This document shows, piece by piece, positions 53,283 to 61,724 of a stretch of DNA of 64,000 nucleotides (position 1 is its first letter; each line of letters begins with the position of its first letter). A program made the translations under genes and the position numbers. This DNA comes from Jannaschia sp. Os4 (GTDB taxonomy: Bacteria > Pseudomonadota > Alphaproteobacteria > Rhodobacterales > Rhodobacteraceae). The notes below the pieces were generated by a model. It ran no database searches. It was not told the DNA's origin and was given only the letters and a program-made list of their open reading frames with translations. Location: NCBI RefSeq assembly GCF_016820245.1, contig NZ_JAFCAR010000004.1:124001-188000 (forward strand). Direction: 5' to 3'.

Positions 53283-54262
53283 GCCGTCGCCTCCGCGCCC
53301 TCGCCCACGGGGAACCAACAGGCGGCGCGGGGATGCGCCCTGCCCACCTCCGGCCGGGGATCGCGGCGGCACACGTCCTGCGCCTTGCCGCAGCGCGGGT
53401 GGAAGGCGCAGCCGTCCGGCAGGCTTCCCGCGCGCGGCATCGCGCCGGGGATCTGCCACAGACGCCCCTTGCCCGCCGACGCCGCCGGCGTCGCGCCCAT
53501 CAGCCCTTGGGTGTAGGGATGCTTGGGATCGGTCAGCACGTCGCGCACCGGCCCGATCTCCGCCAGCCGCCCGGCATAGAGCACCGCCACCCGGTCCGCC
53601 GTCTCGGCGATCACGCCCATGTCGTGGGTGATCAGCATCACGGCCGTCCCCCGCTCCCGGCAAAGCCGCTTCAGCAGCGCGGTGATCTGCGCCTGCACGC
53701 TCACGTCCAGCGCCGTGGTCGGCTCGTCCGCGATCACGAGGTCCGGCTCCGCGCAGAGCGCCAGCGCGATCACCACCCGCTGCCGCATCCCGCCCGAGAA
53801 CTCGTGCGGCCACGCGTCCAGCCGGTCGGCGGCGGCCGGGATGCCCACCTCCTCCAGCGCCCGCACCGCGCGCTCCCGCGCCTCGCCCTGCCCGACCGGC
53901 AGGTGCCGCCGGATCGTCTCGGTCAGCTGGTCCCCGATGGTCATCAGCGGGTCGAGCGAGGTCAGCGGGTCTTGGAACACCATCCCGATGCCCCGCCCCC
54001 GCACGCCCCGCATCGCGTCCTCGTCGTTCGGGTCGAGCGCCTCGCCCTTCAGCGCGACCGTCCCCCCCGACACGTGCGCCGGCCGGTCCAAGAGCCCCAT
54101 CACGGCGGCCCCCGTCATCGACTTCCCCGCCCCCGACTCGCCGACGACCCCGAGGATCTCGCCGGCCGCGATGTCCCACGACACCCCGTCCACGACCCGC
54201 AGCGTGCCGCGCCGGGTCGGGATGTCGACGGTCAGGTCGCGGATCGAGAGGGTCGGCGTCAT
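53279..54262 (-). CDS. Peptide-type ABC transporter ATP-binding protein (DppD/OppD-like)
   Basis: 327 residues. Walker A GESGAGKS, signature FSGGMRQR, Walker B LVIADEPTTALD. The C-terminal extension has CAFHPRC, VCRRDP and RAACW, the same four-cysteine arrangement as its partner. ATGA overlaps on both sides tie it to the permease and to the second ATPase. Confidence 0.92.
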   Translation of the reverse strand: MTPTLSIRDLTVDIPTRRGTLRVVDGVSWDIAAGEILGVVGESGAGKSMTGAAVMGLLDRPAHVSGGTVALKGEALDPNDEDAMRGVRGRGIGMVFQDPLTSLDPLMTIGDQLTETIRRHLPVGQGEARERAVRALEEVGIPAAADRLDAWPHEFSGGMRQRVVIALALCAEPDLVIADEPTTALDVSVQAQITALLKRLCRERGTAVMLITHDMGVIAETADRVAVLYAGRLAEIGPVRDVLTDPKHPYTQGLMGATPAASAGKGRLWQIPGAMPRAGSLPDGCAFHPRCGKAQDVCRRDPRPEVGRAHPRAACWFPVGEGAEATA

Positions 54263-55224
54263 CGGAGCCTCGGGTTCAGCGCGTCGCGCAGCCAGTCGCC
54301 CAGCAGGTTCACCGACAGCGCCAGCATCAGGAGCGTCGCCGCCGGGAAGAACAGGATCCACCACTCGCCGGAGAACAGGTAGTCCTGCCCGATCCGGATC
54401 AGCGTCCCGAGCGACGGCTGCGTCGGCGGCGCGCCCACCCCGAGGAAGGACAGCGTCGCCTCCGCGATGATGGCCAAGGCCAGCGAGATCGTCGCGATCA
54501 CCAGCACCGGAGACAGCACGTTGGGCAGGATGTGCCGGAACAGGATCGACGGCCCCCGCCGCCCCGCCAGCCGCGCCGCCGAGACGTAGTCCTTGCGGCT
54601 CTCCACCATCGTCGCCCCCCGCACGACTCGCGCGAACTGCACCCAGTCCGACAGGCCGATGGCGATGATCAGCACCCAGATCGCCATGTCGTCGCGGTTC
54701 TGGACGGGGATCACCCCCTTGGCGATCCCGAAGATCAGCATCGCCACGAGGATCGACGGGAAGGTCAGCTGGATGTCCGCCACCCGCATGATGACCGCGT
54801 CCACCACGCCCCCGGCCCATCCGGCGATCAGCCCCAGCGTGATCCCCAGCACCATCGCGAAGGCCACCGCCATGAACCCGACGAACAGGCTGATCCGCAT
54901 CCCGTAGAGGATGGTCGAGAACACCCCCCGCCCTTGGTCGTCCGTCCCCATGGGGAAGGTCGCGCCCGTGAAGTCGTTCGGCGTCATCGGCGGCGTGAAC
55001 CCGTTCATCAGGTCGAGGGACGCCGGATCGAACGGGTTCGACGGCGCCACCCACGGCGCGAACACCGCCGACAGGATCAGCAGCGTCGACACCGCGAAGG
55101 CGACGATGGCCACGGGCGAGGTCCGGAACGCGTACCACAGGTCCGACTCGACCATCCGCCGCCACCGCGACGGCGGCTTGACCGGTGCGTCCGGCGGCAC
55201 GTCGAGCATGGGCGCGTCCGTCAT
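54259..55224 (-). CDS. Peptide-type ABC transporter permease (DppC-like)
   Basis: 321 residues. A cytoplasmic N-terminal segment precedes a first membrane helix (about 36-58), a periplasmic loop with the family's GTDDQGRGVFS, and a five-helix permease domain with the coupling motif RRGPSILFRHILPNVLSP. The ATG at 55224 overlaps the DppB-like stop (ATGA). Confidence 0.92.
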   Translation of the reverse strand: MTDAPMLDVPPDAPVKPPSRWRRMVESDLWYAFRTSPVAIVAFAVSTLLILSAVFAPWVAPSNPFDPASLDLMNGFTPPMTPNDFTGATFPMGTDDQGRGVFSTILYGMRISLFVGFMAVAFAMVLGITLGLIAGWAGGVVDAVIMRVADIQLTFPSILVAMLIFGIAKGVIPVQNRDDMAIWVLIIAIGLSDWVQFARVVRGATMVESRKDYVSAARLAGRRGPSILFRHILPNVLSPVLVIATISLALAIIAEATLSFLGVGAPPTQPSLGTLIRIGQDYLFSGEWWILFFPAATLLMLALSVNLLGDWLRDALNPRLR

Positions 55225-56189
55225 CGCTCCGCCCTCAGCCGCGGATCGACCCGCACGTAGAGCAGGTCCACGACCAGGTTGATGCCGACGAACATGACCG
55301 AGATGAACATCAGGTAGGCGGCCATCACGGGGATGTCGACGAACTGCACCGCGTTGATGAACAGCAGGCCCACCCCCGGCCACTGGAACACCGTCTCGGT
55401 GATGATGGCGAAGGCGATGATCGACCCCAGCTGCAGGCCCGTCACCGTGATCACCGGCACCAGCGTGTTCTTCAGCGCGTGGCGCAGGCGGATCGCGCGC
55501 TCAGACAGGCCGCGCGCCCGCGCGAAGCGCACGTAGTCGGCGCGCAGCTGCTCCAGCATCTCGGACCGCACCAGCCGCATGATCAGCGTCATCTGATAGA
55601 GCCCCAGCGTGATCGCGGGCAGAATCAGCGACTTCAGCCCCGAGACGGTCAGCAGCCCCGTCGTCCACCACCCGAGGTCCACCACCTCGCCCCGCCCGAA
55701 GGTCGGCAGCCACCTCAGCTGCACCCCGAAGACGTAGATCAGCAGGATGCCGATCAGGAAGGTCGGCAGCGAGACCCCGATCAGCGAGGCCGACATGATC
55801 GCGTTGGCCAGCACGCCGCGACGGTTGATCGCCGTGTAGATGCCCAGCCCGATCCCCAGCGCGATGGCGAAGACGCCTGAGATCAACGCAAGCTCCAGCG
55901 TCGCGGGCAGCCGCTCGGCGATGATGTCCGCCACGGGCCGCGCCTGCCGGTAGGAGATGCCGAAGTCGCCCTGCACCGCGCGGGCCATGAAGTCGAAATA
56001 CTGCACGGGGAACGGGTCGTTCAGCCCCAGCCGCTCGCGCAGCCGCTCGATGTCCTCGACCGTCCGCTCCTGCCCCAGCATGGAATCGATCGGGTCGCCC
56101 ACGAAGCGGAACATCGCGAACGCCACCAGCCCCACGGCCAAGAGCACGAGGACCGACTGCAGGATCCGGCGGAGGATGTAGGCGAACAT
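55221..56189 (-). CDS. Peptide-type ABC transporter permease (DppB-like)
   Basis: 322 residues, six membrane segments, with GDFGISYRQARPV, FARARGLSERAIRLRHALKNTLVPVITV (coupling region) and the C-terminal YVRVDPRLR typical of DppB. AAGGTGGGG lies before ATG 56189; a GTG at 56198 is an alternative start. First gene of the permease/ATPase block, 69 bases after the cysteine-rich protein gene. Confidence 0.92.
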   Translation of the reverse strand: MFAYILRRILQSVLVLLAVGLVAFAMFRFVGDPIDSMLGQERTVEDIERLRERLGLNDPFPVQYFDFMARAVQGDFGISYRQARPVADIIAERLPATLELALISGVFAIALGIGLGIYTAINRRGVLANAIMSASLIGVSLPTFLIGILLIYVFGVQLRWLPTFGRGEVVDLGWWTTGLLTVSGLKSLILPAITLGLYQMTLIMRLVRSEMLEQLRADYVRFARARGLSERAIRLRHALKNTLVPVITVTGLQLGSIIAFAIITETVFQWPGVGLLFINAVQFVDIPVMAAYLMFISVMFVGINLVVDLLYVRVDPRLRAER

Positions 56190-56258
56190 CGCCCCCACCT
56201 TGCGCGGGGGCCGTGCGGGGTCAAGCGCGCCGGCGCCCGCCCCGCCCGCAGGGACGCG

Positions 56259-56849
56259 TCAGAGGCGCGGCAGCAGCCCCTCGCACCGCATGTCGCAGAT
56301 GGCCGACCGCAGCTCGCAGATGACCGGATGGGCGTCGCAGGCGAGGTCCTCGAGGAAGCAGTCGAGGTAGCAGCCCGCCGTCGATCCGTCGGGCGGCACC
56401 CACCCCCCGATCACGCCGCCGAGCCCGAGGCCCCGGCCCCGCCCCGCGCGCCCGGCCAACGCCCGCATCATCGCCGGCGTGCGGTCCGCGCCCCGGTCTC
56501 GGCCCTCCGCCATGCGGCCCGCCCGACCGCCCCGCGCCCGCTGCCCGAGCAAGGCCAGCGCCGCCGCCGCCGTCGCGTCCTCCGGCGCGGCGAGCGTCAG
56601 GCGCATCATCGGGTGCGAATGCCCCTCGCACGGCGCCGACCCGATCCGCTCGGCCCGCTCGATGGCCGCGGCGGGGAACGCCACCCAGTCCGAGCAGCCC
56701 GCCTGCGAGACCATCACCGTCCCCTCCGCCTCGCCCGCCTTCACCATCACCTCCAGCGACGGCCCCCCGTCGCCGTCCTCCATCGTGCCGTCCGAGAGCG
56801 CCCGCGCGAGTTCCGCGCCGGACAGGGTCTGTCCTGCGTCGTCAGCCAT
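56259..56849 (-). CDS. Unknown protein with a regularly spaced C-terminal cysteine stripe
   Basis: 196 residues, no recognised family. The acidic N-terminal third is followed by an Ala-rich part (about 85-105), an Arg/Gly-rich stretch (about 103-150) and a final segment with six cysteines at 160, 164, 171, 178, 185 and 189 (C-X3-C-X6-C-X6-C-X6-C-X3-C). C52, C74 and HSHPMM (77-82) are also present. An AGGAGG site six bases before ATG 56849 and an AT-richer upstream region argue that it is expressed. It lies just ahead of the dppB-like gene. Heptad-spaced cysteines on one helix face suggest metal binding or disulfides; function is not known. Confidence 0.72.
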   Translation of the reverse strand: MADDAGQTLSGAELARALSDGTMEDGDGGPSLEVMVKAGEAEGTVMVSQAGCSDWVAFPAAAIERAERIGSAPCEGHSHPMMRLTLAAPEDATAAAALALLGQRARGGRAGRMAEGRDRGADRTPAMMRALAGRAGRGRGLGLGGVIGGWVPPDGSTAGCYLDCFLEDLACDAHPVICELRSAICDMRCEGLLPRL

Positions 56850-58105
56850 GATCGCCTCCTGTGAAGATGACGTAACGTAAAGCAAGCTCGGCGATCCGTC
56901 CATGGCCGTGCCTGCGAACGCGGTTTGCCTGACGACCGCAGCCCGACCGTCGCCCCTCCCCTCACGCGGCGGCAAACGCGCGCGCCTCTCCCGACGAGGC
57001 ACCGCGTCCCGGCGCGAGGGTGGCTCCGCCACCCGTCCCGCCTCCTCCTGGCCACCTCGGTCGTCGTCGATGGGAGGCGGGCCGCGACGGCCGCCGTCCA
57101 CCCGCAGGGCGTCGCCCCCGCCGTCGGCGAACCGGTCTCCCTCACGCGACTGTCTTCGAGCCGCCGGCTCGCCCCGGCGTTCCGTCCGCACGCTGCGGAC
57201 TCCCGCACCGAACGGGCCCAACCAGCTCCGGGAACCAGTTGCCCTGCGCGCATGCTTGTCCCGTTCCTGGCATGTTAAAGTTCGATGAGAGCCTCCGTAT
57301 CGCTGGCGCTGCCGCGTCCGTCGCCGCCACCGGGAAGTTCGGCGTCGAAGGCGACGACCCCGCTCCGCTGCGCTCCGGCGATCCCCGTGGCGCGGCCAAT
57401 GAGAACCATTTTCCGCCGGTCGCGGCACGAGGACCGCGGTGGAAGGCCCCCGCACGGTCATCCGCCCGAGAGACCGCGCGCCTATCCCTTCGGTGCTCGG
57501 CTCCACGGCGGGGGCTGTCCCGCTCGCTCACGGGACGATGCCGAAAGGATCGCCCCAAACGCCGTCGCCTTGCCCATCCCCGACGAACGACGGCGTGCCC
57601 GTTTCCTGCGGAATCACAAACCCTCGACGCAGCCGACCGCGCCGCGGTCGCGGCAGGGCCCCCGCTCTACCCCCCATACTCTAGGGCTGGCCCTCCGCCG
57701 GTCCCGCCGCTCCGGAGACGAAGCGCATCGGGCGTGGTGCGGCGTGCCCTGCCGCGGCAACGTCGAGAACGGGATCCCGTTCTCGCGCGACATCGGCAAC
57801 GCGGCTCAGCCTGCCAGGGGCGCCCGCCGCCCGCGCGGCCTAGCGCCGCTTGCCACCGAACGCCGATCCTTGCCCCGTTCATTGCGTCCATCAATCCAAG
57901 GGCGACCGTGCCCGGCGCCCTCGCGCCACCTCGCACCGTTCGCGCGCGGGGGATCCCCAGCGCATTCCCCTCGACCCGCTCGGATGCTCCACCCCCGACC
58001 CGGGCCTCGACTCAGCGCCGCCGAGCCTCCTCCTTCGATCCGATCCACGGATACGGCCGCGGTCGATGCGCCCCGCCGATCTGCCTCGTCGGTTCGCGGA
58101 CGGCC
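56850..58105. other. About 1.25 kb without a credible gene
   Basis: Long frames exist on both strands, but they overlap one another, lack ribosome sites and resemble nothing I know. The 30 bases next to the cysteine-rich gene (TTTACGTTACGTCAT, about 56866-56880) are AT-richer and may be its promoter (TGGACG-17-TACGTT on the minus strand). Small hairpins occur, such as GTCCGCA/TGCGGAC near 57185 and CGAGCC/GGCTCG near 57158. I see no IS ends, tRNA or rRNA. Confidence 0.6.
57764..57785. repeat. Perfect 22-bp palindrome
   Basis: CGAGAACGGGA followed directly by TCCCGTTCTCG, with no spacer. It has the form of an operator or recombination site, or could extrude as a cruciform. No gene starts beside it. 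Confidence 0.6.
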
Positions 58106-59340
58106 ATGAGGTGCGGACGGCGCGCGAGGTCGGTCCGGGCCGCGAGGTGCGGACGGGCCGCGGAGTACGAACGACCGTGACGCTAAGATGGGACATGAGG
58201 TGCGGACGGCGCGCGAGGTCGGAAGGGGCGCGAGACGTCCAACGGGGTGCGCGGTCGAAGGGGGTGAGAGAGGCGGGCGGGCTGTGGGGTTACGGACGAC
58301 CGCGAGGTGGCAGCTGGCTGCGGGACGCGGAAGTTCGAGAGGCCGAGACGGGTCAAGGGATACGGACGGGGCGCGAGTTCGGATAGGGCACAAGGTCGGA
58401 CAGTCTGCGAGGTCGGAAGGGCCCCGAGGTGAGGAGAGGCGGCAGGGTGCGGACGACCGCGAGGGGCGGACGGGCCGCGAGGTGCGGAGGAGCTCGGGGG
58501 CAGGATGGGCCATGAGGTAGGGACGGCGCGCGGAATAGACCCGCGCGCAAGGTCGGTCGGCGCGCTGGATCGGACGGCGCGCGAGAGCGGACCGCACGCA
58601 AGGTCGGACGGCGCGCGAGGCCGGATGGGGCATGAGGTCAGACAGGCTGCGGGGTCGGAAGGGCCACGAGGTGGCGACAGGCGATGGGGTGCGGACGACC
58701 CCGAGGGGCGGACGGACCGCGAGGCGCGGGGGAGTTCGGGGCAGGATGGGCCATGAGGTAGGGACAGCGCGCGAGATCGGATGAGGCACAAGGTCGGACA
58801 GGCTGCGGGGTCGGAAGGGCCACGAGGTGACGACAGGCGGTGGAGTGCGGACGACCCCGAGGGGCGGACGGGCCGCGAGATGCGGAGGAGCTCGGGGGAG
58901 GATGGGCCATCAGGTAGGGACGGCGCGGAATAGACCCGCGCGCAGGGTCGGTCGGTGCGCTAGATCGGACGGGGCGCGAGAGCGGACCGCACGCAAGGTC
59001 GGACGGCGCGCGAGGTCGGACCGCGCGCAAGGTCGGACGGGGCGCGAGGTCGGATGGGACACATGGTCGGACAGGCTGCGGGGTCGGAAGGGCCACGAGG
59101 TGAGGACAGGCGGTACGGTGCGGACGACCGCGAGGGGCGGACGGGCCGCGAGGTGCGGAGGAGCTCGGGGGCAGGATGGGCTAGGAGGTAGGGACGGCGC
59201 GCGAGATCGGACCGCGCACAAGGTTGAACGGCGCGCGAGGTCGGACGGCGCGCAAGGTCGGACGGGACGCGACGTGAGGACAGGCTACGGGGTGCGGCCA
59301 ACCGCGGGGTGCGGATGACCGCGAGAGGCGGACGGGCCCC
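58106..59340. repeat. Two-level minisatellite: 17/18-bp units in larger copies of 156-273 bp
   Basis: Almost the whole stretch is built from head-to-tail units of 17 or 18 bp with consensus near GGTCGGACGGCGCGCGA. The units form longer copies starting GAGGTG(A/G) at 58426 (242 bp), 58668 (156 bp), 58824 (273 bp), 59097 (174 bp) and a partial one at 59271. Within each, the same ordered series recurs (for example GGTGCGGACGACCGCGA, GGAGCTCGGGG, GGATGGGCCATGAGG, GACAGGCTGCGGGGTCGG). 58106-58425 is a more decayed copy. A 17-bp unit shifts the reading frame at each step, and all frames are open only by base composition, so I do not call a protein here. Confidence 0.85.
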
Positions 59341-59432
59341 ACCGGGCACGCGGCGCCCGACCGCGGCCCGCGGCGCGACCTCAGGCAGCGGGGCTCGACG
59401 CGGGCCGCGGCGCCGCGCTTCCCCGTGCATCG

Positions 59433-59454
59433 GGGCGCGGCACGGGCCGCGCCC
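59433..59454 (-). terminator. Stem-loop just after the binding-protein gene
   Basis: GGGCGCGGC - ACGG - GCCGCGCCC is a perfect 9-bp stem starting seven bases past the binding-protein stop. It may end or stabilise that transcript before the repeat array. No T-run. Confidence 0.5.
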
Positions 59455-59460
59455 GCGCCG

Positions 59461-60999
59461 TCACATCTCGATCCAGCGCAGCACCACGAAGTTGTCCGGG
59501 CGCTGCACGAGGTCGATCCCCGCCCGCGCGCCCCAGAGCAGCGGCTGCACGTAGAGGGGCACGTAGGCCGTGTCCTCCGCGAGGATCGTCGCCACCTCGT
59601 CCAGCATCGCCTGGCGCGCCGCGTCGTCGATCTCGGCTTGGATCATCGGCAGCAGCTCGTCCACGCGCGCGTTCGAGTAGCCGCCGAAGTTCCACGATCC
59701 AAGCTTCGCCTCCTCGTCCGGCGTCGCCGCGAGGAATCGGATCGGGTGCTCCGCGTCGAACGTCCCCGGCGACCAGCCCAGCAGGTACATGTCGTGCGCG
59801 GGCGAGCGCAGCTCCGGCCAGTACTGCGCGACCGGCATGGTCTCCAGCGTGACGTCCAGCCCGACCTGCTCCAGCATCGCGGTGATCGCCGTGCACACCG
59901 CCTCGTCGTTGAGGTAGCGGTCGTTCGGGCATTTGAGCGAGACCTGCGCGCCCTCGGCCCCCGCGCCGGCGATGGCCGCGCGCGCCGCCTCCGCGTCGTA
60001 GGCGGGCCGCTCGAGTCCCTCGGTGAAGCCGCGCATCGCGGGCGAGACCAGCTGCGACGCCTCCTCGGCCGAGCCGCGCATCACCGTGCGCAGGATCGCG
60101 GGCACGTTCACAGCCTGCGCGATGGCGCCCCGCACCACCGGATCGGCCAGCACGTTCTCGCCCCCGCCGACCAGCGTCCCGGCGTCGTGCGGGAAGCCCA
60201 GCATGATGACCCGCGCCTCGATCCCGCGGATCACCTGCACGTCGGGCGCCGCGTCCAGCCGGTCGGCGTCCTGCACGGGCACCGGCTCGATCAGGTCCAG
60301 CTCGCCCGACAGCAATGCGGCCACCGAGGTCGCCGCGTTCTGCACCGGGGTGAACACGGCTGTCGTCACGTTGCCCCGCTCCTCGCCCCACCAGCCGTCG
60401 AACGCCTCCAGCGTCGTGGACAGCCCCGGCTGCCGCTCGGTCACGCGGTAGGCGCCCGTGCCGTTGGCGTTCAGCGTGGCGAAGTTCCCCGTCTCGATCG
60501 CGGGCCGCGTCGCGCCGTTCGCCTCGGCCCAGCCGGAATCCATGATCATCCAGTTGGCGATGCTGTCCGGGAAGATCGGGTTCGGCGCCGCCGTCATGAT
60601 CTCGACGGTCGTCGCGTCCGGCGCGCGCACCTCCGTCACGCCCGCGAACCACGACGCGGTGTCCGATTCCGGCGACGAGGCCCGCTCGTAGGAGAACACC
60701 ACGTCCTCCGCGTCGAACGCCTCGCCCCCGTGGAACGTCACGCCCTCGCGCAGGGTGAAGCGCCAGCCCTCGCCGTCGCCGATCGGCTCCCACGCCGTGG
60801 CCAGCGCCGGCTCGATCGACATGTCGCGGCCCCGCCGCACCAACCCCTCGTAGACGTTGCCCAAGAGCGAGAAGACCGGCGCCGAGTTCCCCGCATGCGG
60901 GTCCAGCGTCGTCGGATCGGAGGTCGCGGCGTAGCGCAGCGTCTCGGCGGTGGCCGGCATCGCGGTCGCCAGCAGCAGGGCGGATAGGGTCAGGCGCAT
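59461..60999 (-). CDS. Peptide-type ABC transporter substrate-binding protein (SBP family 5)
   Basis: 512 residues. Signal peptide MRLTLSALLLATAMPATA, then the DppA/OppA fold: LRYAATSDPTTLDPHAG, WRFTLREGVTFHGGEAFDAEDVVFSYER and GTGAYRV. Ligand may be a peptide, an opine-like or a quaternary compound. It is on the same strand as the dppB-like permease, but 3.27 kb upstream of it. It is divergent from the XRE-cupin regulator and the demethylating dehydrogenase, which suggests an N-methylated substrate. Confidence 0.92.
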   Translation of the reverse strand: MRLTLSALLLATAMPATAETLRYAATSDPTTLDPHAGNSAPVFSLLGNVYEGLVRRGRDMSIEPALATAWEPIGDGEGWRFTLREGVTFHGGEAFDAEDVVFSYERASSPESDTASWFAGVTEVRAPDATTVEIMTAAPNPIFPDSIANWMIMDSGWAEANGATRPAIETGNFATLNANGTGAYRVTERQPGLSTTLEAFDGWWGEERGNVTTAVFTPVQNAATSVAALLSGELDLIEPVPVQDADRLDAAPDVQVIRGIEARVIMLGFPHDAGTLVGGGENVLADPVVRGAIAQAVNVPAILRTVMRGSAEEASQLVSPAMRGFTEGLERPAYDAEAARAAIAGAGAEGAQVSLKCPNDRYLNDEAVCTAITAMLEQVGLDVTLETMPVAQYWPELRSPAHDMYLLGWSPGTFDAEHPIRFLAATPDEEAKLGSWNFGGYSNARVDELLPMIQAEIDDAARQAMLDEVATILAEDTAYVPLYVQPLLWGARAGIDLVQRPDNFVVLRWIEM

Positions 61000-61113
61000 T
61001 CGTGTCTCCCGTGTCGGTGCCTCACCGATGGGGCCCCGGTCACGTGCCCGTCAACGCATAGCGCCCGAACCTTACCGAAGCGTGAACGCCGCGCTTGACC
61101 GGACCGCGCCGCC

Positions 61114-61138
61114 GTGAAAATTTCAGGCAAATTTTCAC
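61114..61138. promoter_or_regulatory. Perfect inverted-repeat operator upstream of the XRE-cupin regulator
   Basis: GTGAAAATTT - CAGGC - AAATTTTCAC, a 10-bp perfect inverted repeat, AT-rich in a very GC-rich region. A TTGACC at 61095-61100 with about 17-base spacing puts the -10 box inside the repeat, so a bound protein would block this promoter. It lies 20 bases before the regulator's start and may also affect the divergent binding-protein gene. Autorepression is the simplest reading. Confidence 0.75.
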
Positions 61139-61157
61139 GCAGACGCGAGGAGGGACC

Positions 61158-61724
61158 GTGCAGACCGAACCGATCGGCGCCGACCTGCGGGCGCTGCGCC
61201 GCGCCCGCGGCCTGACCCTCGCGGCCCTCGCCGCGCGGCTCGGACGCTCCACCGGCTGGCTCTCCCAGGTCGAGCGCGACCTCTCCACGCCCGACGCCGC
61301 CGACATGGACCGCTTGGCCCACGCGCTCGACGCGCCCCGCTCGCTCCTCGACCCGGTCACGACCGGCGCCGTCGTCCGCGCCGCCGACCGCCGCCCCATC
61401 GGCGAGCGCGTCCCCGGCCTGACCGAATCCCTCCTGAACCCCGACCTCACCGACGGGTTCGAGGTCATCCACTCCACCTTCGCGCCCGGCGCCCGCCGCG
61501 ACGCCCCCGTCGCCCGCGACACCACCGAGATCGCGCATCTCCTCTCGGGCCGGCTCACCCTCTGGCTCGGCGACGACCGCCACGACCTGACCCCCGGCGA
61601 CACCGCCCGCCTGCGCGGCGAGCCGTTCCGCTGGGCCAACCCCGGCCCCGATCCCGCCGTCGCGGTCTGGATCATCACTCCCGCCATCTACACGCAGCAT
61701 TCAGTCCAAGGATCGACCCCATGA
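61158..61724 (+). CDS. XRE-family regulator with C-terminal cupin sensor domain
   Basis: 188 residues. N-terminal helix-turn-helix (about 8-62, LAALAARLGRSTGWLSQVERDLSTPD) and C-terminal cupin barrel (about 110-180, EIAHLLSGRLTLWLGDDRHDLTPGD). PuuR-like regulators of amine catabolism share this layout. GTG 61158 was chosen because GAGGAGG precedes it at good spacing. The stop overlaps the dehydrogenase ATG (ATGA), so regulator and enzyme are one operon. Confidence 0.9.
   Translation: MQTEPIGADLRALRRARGLTLAALAARLGRSTGWLSQVERDLSTPDAADMDRLAHALDAPRSLLDPVTTGAVVRAADRRPIGERVPGLTESLLNPDLTDGFEVIHSTFAPGARRDAPVARDTTEIAHLLSGRLTLWLGDDRHDLTPGDTARLRGEPFRWANPGPDPAVAVWIITPAIYTQHSVQGSTP

Noticed and set aside
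56259-56849. Ribosomally made peptide antibiotic precursor
   Set aside because: The cysteine-rich end and Gly-rich linker are suggestive, but the protein is long and no modification enzyme or dedicated exporter is nearby; the adjacent ABC genes are importer type.
57020-58180. A 386-residue plus-strand frame in the gene-free block
   Set aside because: Overlaps other equally long frames, has no ribosome site and an Arg/Pro/Ser-rich low-complexity translation, and runs into the repeat array.
58106-59340. CRISPR array
   Set aside because: The units are directly adjacent, degenerate and 17/18 bp long, with no unique spacers and no cas genes nearby.
57806-59430. Repeat proteins on the minus strand (Arg/Pro/Ser/Ala-rich frames of about 150-330 residues)
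   Set aside because: Several frames on both strands are open at once because the DNA is GC-rich, the 17-bp unit rotates the frame, starts lack ribosome sites and no frame spans the array.
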